From: Isoetes taiwanensis
Taxonomy: Eukaryota; Streptophyta; Lycopodiopsida; Isoetales; Isoetaceae
Direction: 5' to 3'
Length of the DNA stretch: 64,000 bases
Assembly (NCBI GenBank): GCA_021234155.1
Contig: JAJEKV010000026.1
Span: 18,646,167 to 18,710,166 of the forward strand
The notes under the pieces are model-generated. The model ran no database searches, was not told where the DNA came from, and was given only the letters and a program-made list of their open reading frames with translations. The number at the start of each line of letters is the position of its first letter. The first letter of the stretch is position 1. This document shows positions 11,601 through 20,656 of this stretch, in pieces. A program made the position numbers and the translations under genes.

Positions 11601-12435
11601 TGGGCAGCTCCATTTGCTTTGGCATCTCTTGCAGGAACTTCCTAAATTCAGTGCAAAACTCCTTTTTATTGAGATATCCAGTGTTAAATTTGAAGGGGGA
11701 GCTTGTTTTGATATGTTTGTTCCTCAATGCCGTGAGGTTTAAGATCTGTGGGATATGGTCCGATTGAGTATAGCCCATATCTGCTTCCACATAGCAACCA
11801 TCTAGAATGTTTGCCCCTTTATTACTCACGTAATATCTATCAAGAAGGCAGTAAACACGAGACTCACCTTTTTGCTTATTTGTCCAAGAGTAGAGGCAAT
11901 TTGATGGAGGAATTAGACTGAAGCCTATATCATTGATCAGTTTCTCCCATTCAATTCTTTCCTTTCTTTGCAAATTCCTGTGCAGGCCAATTTTTTGATC
12001 CCACGAATCAGTCATGTTCAAGTCACCTGCCATAACCCAGCTTGTTGTTTCTTGAGCTTGTAGCCACATTCTGATTTCCTTCCACATCACTGCTCTCTCA
12101 TCAGGAGAGTTGGAGGCATATATATTGATGAGTCCCCAATTCTCCTCTCCCTCAAAAGTTACAGCTTGCCATCTACCATCTCTAGAGACATGTCTGCTAG
12201 CTACTGTTAGATTTCTCCAGAGTGTTGAGACTCCACCTTTAGTACCTATGGCTTTGGAGTTAAGGGACTGATATCCCTTGCCAACCCAATCACCTAGTGA
12301 GTTAGCCTGAAACTCATCTAGTCTATGCTCTTGGATTAGTACTACATCAGCATTCAGAGCCCTAATGGCTGCCAATACTCTTGCTCTCTTTAGAGCCCCC
12401 CTGATTCCCCTTAGATTCCAAGTTGCTATACGCAT
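8626..12435 (-). CDS. LINE 1 ORF2: endonuclease-reverse transcriptase
   Basis: Intact protein of ~1,269 residues, starting at the Met of MRIATWNLRGIRG (12435). The frame stays open upstream to 12492, but this Met begins the endonuclease domain. An N-terminal APE-like endonuclease has IQEHRL, GDLNMT and a QSDHIP-type end (first ~240 residues). A central reverse transcriptase has KGKSPGPDG, LKLDFSRAYDT, RGVRQGCPL and the catalytic FADD box. A C-terminal zinc-binding zf-RVT region has a CPFGC...HMFFC arrangement. There is no RNase H, as in plant L1-clade elements. Its start codon overlaps the ORF1 stop by 10 nt, suggesting coupled translation. The protein nicks target DNA and copies the LINE RNA by target-primed reverse transcription. 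Confidence 0.95.
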   Translation of the reverse strand: MRIATWNLRGIRGALKRARVLAAIRALNADVVLIQEHRLDEFQANSLGDWVGKGYQSLNSKAIGTKGGVSTLWRNLTVASRHVSRDGRWQAVTFEGEENWGLINIYASNSPDERAVMWKEIRMWLQAQETTSWVMAGDLNMTDSWDQKIGLHRNLQRKERIEWEKLINDIGFSLIPPSNCLYSWTNKQKGESRVYCLLDRYYVSNKGANILDGCYVEADMGYTQSDHIPQILNLTALRNKHIKTSSPFKFNTGYLNKKEFCTEFRKFLQEMPKQMELPSMNKWCKRVREIKGWIKAWGTARMLEFKKTKNELYGRIRMVRQELATKALDSQLHEVEAELENQIKAIEEFEAKGAAVRSKTKHYLEVDQESSKLFFRMAKSRLMENSITEIRDGQGPVISDPKQIEEFFVNKYSALFAKKQPEANYASRLEDGLKDIQDRFSAEENALLVQEITAAEVFKVLSSMAKGKSPGPDGLPPELFIEFWDLLGQDMVDVIKDIWAQKQLHPAIATGFITLIPKVDRPLQMHEWHPIALTNTLYKVIAKLIANRLKIALGRMIGKEQSAFLPGRSIHNNYVIAAEGLHWCKESGQKCVLLKLDFSRAYDTIDWDTLLKILAKLQMDPITIEMIRGLLHAGSASILLNGKPSKLFPLRRGVRQGCPLAPYLFLIIAHVLACMVKKQQDNGRIKGLFLPGLGNRQIPLMQFADDSFAFVRYDDDSIGNFLQCMQHFSSITGVELNLGKCSLIWPFEETVDSRLKAWNMKILDKDMGTKLLGLPLCPNLKLKGLWNPILDKLKKRINGWSSKSLSLAGRTAICNAILGASHVYLSSVMMGPKYVYKQMDAIVRRFLWGGASKLAWEEVCRNRANGGLGLKDYRVQAQVLASKQVWRAIQGEDSPAMHLIRYGLQKCHPVGKPSIPMTLPNAAFIQFEIGSNVSPMMRYILGAWQEVAQLFTTEEIPWEAGSFHIFWCHYLSNEEGLPLALVHPRIYARWKEKNICQLRDIWDANRQKWKAWSSLKTIVGSGQGNKKLYQQILKKVDVISGIDGVEEKWIIKDERGQVIKGYKVSLLYKLLLHREPLRICSRIGYDEADILPYLVDSWNLWCSRKIQHFIWLAWQNGIDTLCRLKQRKIVLDTDCPFGCKAEEDTNHMFFCPTIRPFWDWAMPILGITPQELGWPRIAMLRTSKLKRSMVAIALWCVWKHRCEVDRGKLNSDYRRISASFSFEVSLMGIAHRRKFGDSYDPEFDSVGRISGFYEYFVCFWASRGTIEDD

Positions 12436-14159
12436 TTGGAAAGAGAAGGCACCTGTGGAGTTGCTGACCCATTGCCTAGGCCCCTGGAACATGCTTCCCC
12501 TGCCAGGGGACTTATCCCACTGACTGAATTCTCATCTTTACTTCCGCTGTTAGTATCTGTAGTTTCAGCACTGATGTTAGCCAGTCTTGCTTTCCTCCTT
12601 CTTCTTCTTCTTCCAGCTGCTCCAGAGGTCTTAGATAAGTTGGGTAGCACTACCTGGATAGGTATGCCACAGCTGCTTACATTCTCTCCAGTTGCAGTAC
12701 CAACACAGAGCAGATCATGTTTCTTGCCTCGGGCTAGCTCTGCCAAGCCTTCCATCACCTGAGAAGGGCAGGCCTCTTTCATCTTCTCATGCTCTGTCGC
12801 AGGGTTCCCTTGTGCTGGCTCTTCGGACAAAGAGTTACTATTGTTGACCCCTCTGTTGCCCATTGTCTCTGTCAGCATCTCACACTGTTCCTCTCTAGTC
12901 TCCCTTTGTTTTTCTGGCCTTTGGATCTCAGTATTGGTTTTATTGGCCAACCCATCTTGCATCCCAGCCATCCCTGCGTTTCTTGTTGTCCCTGTCAGCA
13001 TTCCATTTTGTTCAATTCCAGCTGGCGCTGGTCTGGCCATCACTTGGGCCACCTCACTAGTCTGGCCACTATACTTTACTGACAGCTGCTGAGGCACAAC
13101 CGCCTTATCCCTTTCAAACTCAGGCAGTTGATTATTGTTGAGGTCTGCAACTACATCTGTTGCAACCGGGTCTCTTATTTCCGTTATCTTTCCTTTTCCC
13201 TTGCCCATCACCATCTCTTGGTCCCTTTCCCACCTGTAGTTGGTTGGGCCGCCAGTGATCTGTCCTTCTGCTGGATCAAAAATCTTTAACGTCCCTGGGC
13301 TCCTCCTTCCAAAATTAGAATAGTTGCCCCTGCCAGAAGTAGGCTTCCTGCGACCCACTAGCTGAAATCCTTCCCCATCCATTTGGCTGGCTTGAGTTGA
13401 CTGCCCACCTATGATCATTCTGTTAGCTGGGCAATGAGTACCCAGATGAATACGATTGGAGCACACCTCACAAACTGGCGGGAGGCCTTCCAGATTTAAT
13501 TTGAAGTTAATCTGTTCATCAAAGAAGCCTCTGCATGAGATTTTATCTGGAATGGGTTTGAGTAGATCAACCATGAAGCATGCTCTTGGGACTGCTTCTT
13601 GCCTGTATTCCAGGGCCACAAATTCACCTGTTTTGGAAAAAAGCACCTTCAGCGCATCCTCATTCCAATACTCACAACCTAAGCCTCTGAGTTGGGTCCA
13701 AACTGGAAAGGGGAGTGAATCAGGACATTCAGTGTTAAACTTTGCTTTCCACTTCTGAACGTAGAACTCGCCAACCTCACATGAAATTAAACCCCTTCTT
13801 AGTAGAATGTCCCGTTCTTTAGCTGTGTTAACCTCCACTAGGAAGTAAGGCTCTCCCAACCAGATGATTCTAGGTAAAGAAGGAACTCTGCAGATTCTTT
13901 CCATAGTCCTCCTGATTGATGCTAGAGACGGGGATCCTCTTGTCACACATCCAATCAAGCCCACAGAGTCAAGCTTTCTGATTCGATTTGCAACCACAGA
14001 AAGGTGGAGAGAGAGTTCCCTCTCATTACTTGTGCTCATTCCTGGGATTACTTCCTTGAAGACCTCTAGCATCTCATCATCCCTTCCCTTGTCCATTGGT
14101 CCAAGATTATATTCTATCTCCCTTCCCTTTCTCAAATAATTCCACTTGAGCGTTTGCAC
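12426..14159 (-). CDS. LINE 1 ORF1: RNA-binding, CCHC zinc knuckle protein
   Basis: Intact 577-residue first ORF. The N-terminal ~210 residues resemble the DUF4283-type domain found in plant LINE ORF1 proteins (for example WLGEPYFLVEV and WTQLRGLGCEYWN). A CX2CX4HX4C knuckle follows with C230, C233, H238 and C243. The C-terminal ~330 residues are low-complexity and polar, with an RRRRRRK basic patch near the end. This family packages LINE RNA into ribonucleoprotein particles. The stop overlaps the ORF2 start (ATGCGTATAG). The Met at 14159 is the first in frame; Met22 (PMDKGRDD) is an alternative start. Confidence 0.9.
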   Translation of the reverse strand: MQTLKWNYLRKGREIEYNLGPMDKGRDDEMLEVFKEVIPGMSTSNERELSLHLSVVANRIRKLDSVGLIGCVTRGSPSLASIRRTMERICRVPSLPRIIWLGEPYFLVEVNTAKERDILLRRGLISCEVGEFYVQKWKAKFNTECPDSLPFPVWTQLRGLGCEYWNEDALKVLFSKTGEFVALEYRQEAVPRACFMVDLLKPIPDKISCRGFFDEQINFKLNLEGLPPVCEVCSNRIHLGTHCPANRMIIGGQSTQASQMDGEGFQLVGRRKPTSGRGNYSNFGRRSPGTLKIFDPAEGQITGGPTNYRWERDQEMVMGKGKGKITEIRDPVATDVVADLNNNQLPEFERDKAVVPQQLSVKYSGQTSEVAQVMARPAPAGIEQNGMLTGTTRNAGMAGMQDGLANKTNTEIQRPEKQRETREEQCEMLTETMGNRGVNNSNSLSEEPAQGNPATEHEKMKEACPSQVMEGLAELARGKKHDLLCVGTATGENVSSCGIPIQVVLPNLSKTSGAAGRRRRRRKARLANISAETTDTNSGSKDENSVSGISPLAGEACSRGLGNGSATPQVPSLSKCV

Positions 14160-14466
14160 CTAAGCCGGAACAATGAACGAGGAACGAGCCAATTGCTTGG
14201 GGATCAACTTCTCCTGTGATGTTACTCAAGAGACCCTGCCTATTTGCCCAGAACCAGCCTGTGGGCACTGCCCCAGTCAACTGAAAGAGATGGGCTGGAA
14301 ATTCCTTTTCTTCAATGAATGGCTGCCACAGCTCTCCAGTTGATCCGACAAGATTTCCCCAGAGGGTGAGGTCGGCGGAACAAACTACTGCAATATATTC
14401 TACCTTCTTGAATGGACTATTAGAACTAACTAAAGAACATACACTACTAATGGAGGAACCCGCCAT
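14107..14466 (-). CDS. LINE 1 upstream small ORF (119 aa, unknown)
   Basis: Open frame in the LINE leader, upstream of ORF1 in another frame and overlapping its first ~53 nt. It starts MAGSSISSVCSL. It has no recognised domain, signal peptide or clear membrane segment. A second short frame further upstream (14517-14711, 64 aa, MGIPLPAEL) shares the short string G-x-FLVH with it. These could be chance frames, leader uORFs or a degenerate 'ORF0'; nothing in the sequence proves translation. Confidence 0.3.
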   Translation of the reverse strand: MAGSSISSVCSLVSSNSPFKKVEYIAVVCSADLTLWGNLVGSTGELWQPFIEEKEFPAHLFQLTGAVPTGWFWANRQGLLSNITGEVDPQAIGSFLVHCSGLGANAQVELFEKGKGDRI

Positions 14467-14825
14467 TCCACATGTGTAAAAATTCCGACATCTGCTCCCT
14501 TTATCCTGAGTAAACCTTAACTGAGATCATCACTGTGGACAAGAAAGATGCCAGCAGCCGGCAGATTAGGATTCCCCATAAACTCTCCCAGCCATTCGAA
14601 AGAGACTTCCAGCCACCCACAGATGTGATGATCACCTACAACTAGAATGGTAAATATCCTAGACTTCCTAGAGTTAGCAGCCTGTAGCTCAGCCGGGAGG
14701 GGAATGCCCATGGGCCAGCCGGATTAAGGCAAGTCCTATCGGGCCTGCAGTCCCTACCCTTCGTTACCACTACCAGCAGATCACTCTGGGAAGGAGAGTG
14801 GGATCGAGCATTCAAGAGCAGAGCA

Positions 14826-15040
14826 ACCCTTTTTCCTTTTCCCCATGCCTTTTACCCTTTTCCATTTTCCCCATGCCTTTTTCCTTTCACCACCCTTTCT
14901 CTTTTTCCTTTTCTTTTCTCTTTTTTCCTTTTTCCCTTTTCCTTTTACCCTTTCCTTTTTCCCCATGCCTTTTTGCCCTTCACATTCTCTCTTTCCACTT
15001 CCCTTTTCCTTTTCCCTCTTTTCATTTACCCTTTCCCCTT
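14826..15040 (+). repeat. Polypyrimidine tract, right half (Helitron body)
   Basis: Continuation of the tract interrupted by LINE 1. It matches 780-950 and 1190-1353 of the first tract and ends in the same CCCTTTCCCCTTAAGAGATCG boundary. Confidence 0.9.
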
Positions 15041-18000
15041 AAGAGATCGACGCATGACCAATCACAGTGTTGGTAAGTCGTGCAATAAATTTAGGCCTTC
15101 GAATGCATCCAGATGATCTCGGCCATTCAAATTAGGGCTTGATGCACTACGCACTTACGGTATAACATTATAATATAAGATATGCGGCGATGCCCAATCT
15201 ACTCTCACAAGGATACTCAAACAAGTGCCTTCATTAACTGCAACATCTCAAGGTGACGAAAGTGTCCATCAATCTGCCCATATTAGCAACCTCTACATCA
15301 TTGACCCCATAAAATATTGGGGTCCGAGAACATGCATGTGTCTCCAAACACGATGAGATTTATGTTATCGCTTATTAACACCACCATAGTTGTATTATCA
15401 AATGATAGATGATAGCTAAAAAAATCGTTGAAAGAATTTTCAAGATAGAGCTTTGTGCATGGAGGTATGGAGAATAGAAGCACCAACAACTAATTCTAAC
15501 TTTAGCTAAAAAATGCCTTTGAATGAGCTACAATGCATGGCAATGCATTTAAACACATTGGCAACTCTTCCTATCTTCTAGATCTATGTTTCTAAAATGC
15601 TCTATATTTGCAGTAAAAAAAGATCACTTGTTTGGGCATCAAACAACCCAATCCTCATCCATATAAAAAAATTAAGACATTTCTTTGTATATAGAATCAA
15701 ATAAGCAAAAGTGCTTTCAATATTCAAACAACACATGAGCAACGAACAAAGTGTTATGAAACTATTAGTTTACAAGTTAAAACTTGTAGCTGAATTATCA
15801 TTCGAATACATATATTAACATTCAACCAAGTGTATGAAGAGAAACAAATCATAACCTTGAGCAGGTCTAGATGTTCAAATACAAGTTTTAATACATAAGC
15901 TTGACACTACCGAAGTAGCGAACAAGATTTTTTAAGCTCAGAACAAGCACTTTAATCGGAGCAACAGGCGGATTGTTCTTGAATGGTACAAAACTACTGC
16001 AGCCCATCAACTTCTTTATGGTGAATAGTATAGACTAGTACCTTGGAGCAGATTCTTAGTGACTAGATTTATGCCTACAAAAACAAGTACAAATTAATGA
16101 TATATTTATAGAGAACTGTACTTACACATTCTATTAAATTCAGCATTTGCTAAAAGCAACAGGAGATCTAACAACTGCATGTAAATAATTGTATGCTATC
16201 AATCTTAAACTTGAGAAGCCATGTTGTGCCTCTCCCTTATTGAACGCCAACCTGAATATGCACATGCAGCAGACGTTCCATTGTATGGCAGGAACCAAAA
16301 TACAAACAGATACAATTGTTGACAACACAAGTGCATGTAAGGAAAAGGTAGACCCCCAGGCAAAGGAAGTAAATGGTCCCGACCACCAAGGTCAAACACC
16401 AACTGAAACTTGACCCAATAACAATTGATATTGTAAGATTGAGGCCTAAGTCCTTCATAATTTATCTAAGGTAGCCATGCAAATAAAATTTTTTTGCTCC
16501 AAATGTTGCTTTTCATAATAGTCTTTCTATACTATTTCGAGCAAGCTAAAACGGCCAAGATCCCTTGCATAAATGTGGACAAAGACATACTTTATTTTCA
16601 GTGTTTTCTTTACGTACAAAATCAGTGTTTTCTCATCGTACAGAAGCAAAAACGGGAGCTTGTCTCCTTAATGTTTAGATGTCAAACTCCACATTTGATG
16701 GGCATTCAAAATAAAAAGACTTGCATAATTAGGTAGCCCGATGACTCTTCTTATACATTGATGGCTAGTGCTTATTGGGTAGCCCATAACGACCCAATGT
16801 AGATATTGATGGCTAGTGCTTATTGGGTAGCCCCAATGTAGCGTTGCACGTACAGCTGTAGTGCTAGACCAAGTTGAAGCAACACACAACGACCAAATTT
16901 CGATTTAAAAGATGAACTGCATGCATGGACAAAAGGAGTTATATAGCTTCAAGTTTTTCTGTTCCTTTTTCATACTCTAACTTGGATAAGCATACTCTAT
17001 TTATAATCTTTGCCATGCAATGGAAGATAAATGCAAAGTCCAGGTGCATTGCTAAGGTATAATCTTGTTTAGTTTACTATATCAGTCTCTCCAGGCGTAA
17101 TATATAGCATCAATCTGTGCAACAAACAAATTATCATAGTGGAACTTGACCTTGAATCAGTCAGGGATAGGTTCAATACTGTATACGTTTTATACATAAT
17201 ACGTATTTTTCGTTTGATACGGCACAAATTTGACGTTTAATTCGTCAAAAATACGTCAAAAAATTTCGTCGAAAAAAACGTTTCTAGTAAAAGCGTTTAA
17301 GTTTAAAAGCTGGCGAAGGTTTAAACTACGCGAAAATTAAAAAAAAAACTTTTTTTTTAAATTATTATTGCGATGACCCTCGCCTGGCGTGCCACATTGA
17401 ATTGTGCCATGCCGAGGGTGGGTGTCATTGCTTACGCGATTTTTTTTTTTTTTTTTTTCCGCGTAAGCGAAACCGGTTTAAACTTACGCGGAAAAAAAAG
17501 GTTGAAGGTTTAAAAGCGAATTTCCGGCGTAAACTAAAGGTTTAAACTTTACGCGAATTTTTTTTTTCCGGCCGGCGAGTATTAAATACGAAAAATACGT
17601 ATTTTTCCCAAAAATACGTATTTTTGGACTTTATACGTCTGAAAAAATAATTTCATACGTACAGAACCTATCCCTGGAATCAGTTAATCCTTTGTTGCTT
17701 CATATTCATTTCTGTAAGCATAGTAAGGGTATGCATTTATCATAAAAGGAGACCATGATTTATGGAGGAAGTCTAGCAATGCCTTGAAGGTAGATTTAAT
17801 ATAACCTGGATCAAAACATCCTGCAGATGGGGAATAAGGCTTCTCAAGTAAATCTTGGTGTTAGCTTATGACTTTGAATCTCTCTCTCTCCACTTAGGTA
17901 GGGAAATCCTTAACACTGCTGACTTTTGATTGCATAGCAAAGATTTGGAAGTGCAGAAAACATAAGAGAGTGCTTTCTCAATGTCTAACTTAAGAACACA

Positions 18001-20443
18001 AATCTGTCGCACCATATGACAAACATAAATATGTTTGAGATGAATGCAGAAAATGCAAGGGGCTCACACCATTGTCTAAGGGTGATGGCTTCAATAGCTG
18101 CCATAACACATCATGGTCCAGCATAAAGAACAACTCCTTTTATAGCGCTTTGAAAATATATAATCTGACAGGCATTAGTTGAACTTCTATCTTAAGAACA
18201 TGTAATCGTCTTCCAGAATTTGCATATTACATGGCTCATAGGACTTGCTAGAAGGCTAGGACCTGCAATAGAGGATTATGGCTATGTCAAATATTGAACT
18301 TTAATTACTGCTACAATACATAATAGTCCAGCATAAAGGACACTTCCGTATATAATGTGACAGGCATTAGTTGAAATGCAATCTCAAGAACATGTAATCG
18401 TCTTCCAAAATTTGCATATTTCGTGGGTCATAGGACTTGCTAGGAGGCTAGGACCTGCAGCAGAATATTATGGCTCTGTCAAAGATTGAATTAGCTTCAG
18501 GGAAAAACAAATATGCAATGCAGGAGGATCATCCCTATAAACGTGCCTCTGTTAATTAACAATTATATCAACTATTTCTGATCCATCTCATGGTGAATGT
18601 TTGAACCACAACATGGTTTTGAAGTGGAACATAAATGTTGCAAAGAAGGAAATAGAAAAGGCAAAAGTCAACTCTAAGCATAGAGTCAAGATGAAATACA
18701 TTGTACCTTCAAATCTGGAGGCATGCTTTGTAATCTGTTGATATAAGATATGAGAGCCCCATCTTTGCCACCAAAACCTTTCATTTACCGCTTCGCAAAA
18801 AAGTCCTGAAATCTGCAATCGCATCTACAATCACAAAGTGCAATGAAAAAGACTTACACGTATTGTTAGCTCATGTGAATGGTTTTTATATGCAATAGGC
18901 ATAAGGCACTCATAGTTTAAGTATACAGTAGCTGAAGTATTTAGGTTGACCAAGAGCTTGCTAAAATATCTTTAAGCAAGAATCTTCACCTGTGCGCAAA
19001 ATGTGCACTTGGATTTAGAAAAGAGTCAGTTTCTGCTAGAAATCTGGGCAACAACAGCGCAAAAGCATTCTCTGGTCTGAGAAATGGCCTCTCGAAGGAG
19101 CGATTTGGTGGAGTTCCAACAACCATAGCAGATTTAAACTATTCAAACTCATGGTGTGAACAAACACAATCTTGACAGATTCAGGCTATCCAAACTCATG
19201 GTGGGAACAATCACAACCTTCTGTACAACCACTCCGAGTCTGTCTGGGTTCACACGGCCATAAAAAAAATCATGTATTTTAAATCCGCGTCTTGCAGAAG
19301 GGGAATATGAATAGAAAACCTTCCAATGGCATGCCAAATGCAAACCCAACTATCCAAGGGGATCCTTTCTACACAGCTAAACTAAAGATAATTTTGGATC
19401 ATTAGAATCCCAAGATACTTTATAATCAAGATGCTCCTGTTTAAAAGCTGGGCAATCCAGTACAGAACGGGAAGAACATGAACAGAGAAGACAAAAACAA
19501 AGAACCTGCATCAGGCACACCCGCAGTTCAAAGCAGCAACTTCCTGATTCTTGATGCAAATTATGAGCGTCTCTTAAAAAAGCTCTGAAGCATCCCCTGG
19601 CAACCCAAAGATTTTGCCATATTTTCATGCATCTTGCAAAAGCCCTAATCTAGCAAAAAGATAACAGCGGCAACCACATATTTGTTGCTTAGATTTTGCA
19701 TCAAAGCTAAGAACGGAACTGAACCGGTGGATCAACTCCGCCATAGTCGATGTTTCCATTTTCACCTGCAATGCGGCCATGAATCAAAGCCATGGCTTAT
19801 GCTTGGCACTGCCGTAGACATCAATAGCAGCTCTGTCGCCCTCTAACACAGAAAAAACAGCGTGAGGAAGCTCAATGGAGGAAGCTCGATGGCGAGAATC
19901 TGATTGTATGGCTAAATCTCGGCCATTGAATTTAAGGCTAAATCTCAGTCGTTGGATCTAGGGCTGGGTCCAACACTTACACCATAACATTATAATATAG
20001 GATAAGATAGGTGGCAAGAAGATGTTTTTTTGGAAAAGGATTGAAGTTCTTACTGTTCTCTAGAGCGCTGACAAAATCAGCAAATGGTGGTGTCATTAAT
20101 AGTGTAGCTCCATCCACATCTAGGCCAAGCCATATTGTTTGGTAATGTGACATTTAAGGTAAGAATTGGCCGGTTTGCAAAGACAAGAACATCACGAGAA
20201 GGTATAATATCTGCGCAAGGTCGAAAATTACTATGGATCATTACATTTTTCGACAATTTTGAAGGGGTCCCTTTTTACATCCAGTGCACAGGTTCTTGAA
20301 GCAGTTACCTGGATAAAATATTTACCATGGTGATATTAAATGGCTGCCATCTTGAGGTCTTGTCCATCTTGAGTCAGTAATAGAGGTGATATTTCCATTG
20401 GAGTTAGACAAACATAAGGTGGCCTTAAGCGTAAGGCATGGAA
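15041..20443 (+). repeat. Segmental duplication, copy 2 (~5.4 kb)
   Basis: Direct repeat of 1354-7283 with the same hAT MITE insertion (17162-17676) and the same 48-bp doublet. It ends where LINE 2 begins (GGCATGGAA, then GCATGCATTGAGG). Compared with copy 1 it keeps CTG/CAG trinucleotides at many places where copy 1 has lost or altered them. No genes are seen. Confidence 0.9.
17162..17676 (+). mobile_element. hAT-type MITE, copy 2 (515 bp)
   Basis: Perfect 13-bp inverted termini (CAGGGATAGGTTC and GAACCTATCCCTG) and a perfect 8-bp target duplication GAATCAGT (17154-17161 and 17677-17684). It is the same insertion as 3477-4092, duplicated with its flanks. The central inverted repeat (from about 17373) is conserved, but the GCGTTTAAAC-rich parts on either side are rearranged and ~100 bp shorter than in copy 1. 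Confidence 0.9.
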
Positions 20444-20450
20444 GCATGCA

Positions 20451-20636
20451 TTGAGGTTGTTCTTGGGCCTCAAGAGCCTCCAACCAGGAAGAAAAAGAAG
20501 AAGAAAAGCAAGAGAAATGAAAGCAATGGGGAGGATGAGGGCTTTCCAAGAGCCCCCCATCAGGCAAGCTGAAGCACATATGGCTAATGCCATCTGGACA
20601 GCACTGGAAGTTACCAAAAATCAGGTAGAGGCTTAG
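20451..20636 (+). pseudogene. LINE 2 ORF1, C-terminal remnant
   Basis: Short open stretch ending ...TKNQVEA 20 nt before the ORF2 start. It carries a basic GRKRRRKAREM patch like the basic patch near the LINE 1 ORF1 C-terminus. It is interpreted as the tail of ORF1 because of position, frame end and composition; the CCHC knuckle and N-terminus are missing. Confidence 0.55.
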
Positions 20637-20656
20637 TTAAATTTATTATCCTTCTC

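Larger units (their letters stand above)
8461..14826 (-). mobile_element. Full-length L1-type LINE (LINE 1)
   Basis: Minus-strand non-LTR retrotransposon of ~6.4 kb. It has a 5' leader (about 14826-14160), ORF1, ORF2, a short 3' UTR (8625-8503) and a poly(A) tail, seen as a T run at 8461-8502. Both ORFs are open, so the insertion is young. It is inserted in the Helitron's pyrimidine tract. CCCTTTTT on both sides (ending about 8460, and 14827-14834) could be the target duplication, but the tract composition makes this ambiguous. Confidence 0.93.
7479..15180 (-). mobile_element. Complete non-autonomous Helitron, split by an L1 LINE
   Basis: On the minus strand the 5' end is TCTTATATTATAATG at 15180, preceded by A. 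The 3' end is CTAG (7482-7479), followed by T. Seven bases upstream of CTAG is a perfect hairpin GCCCAGC-AAC-GCTGGGC (7506-7490). The TC start, hairpin, CTAG end and A/T insertion site are the classic Helitron signature. Without the nested LINE (8461-14826) the element is ~1.3 kb, mostly a polypurine tract (pyrimidine on the plus strand). It has no coding capacity, so it would depend on a Rep/helicase supplied elsewhere. Confidence 0.72.

Noticed and set aside
20444-20444. Target duplication for LINE 2
   Set aside because: Its 3' end and tail are missing, so no matching repeat can be tested in the window.
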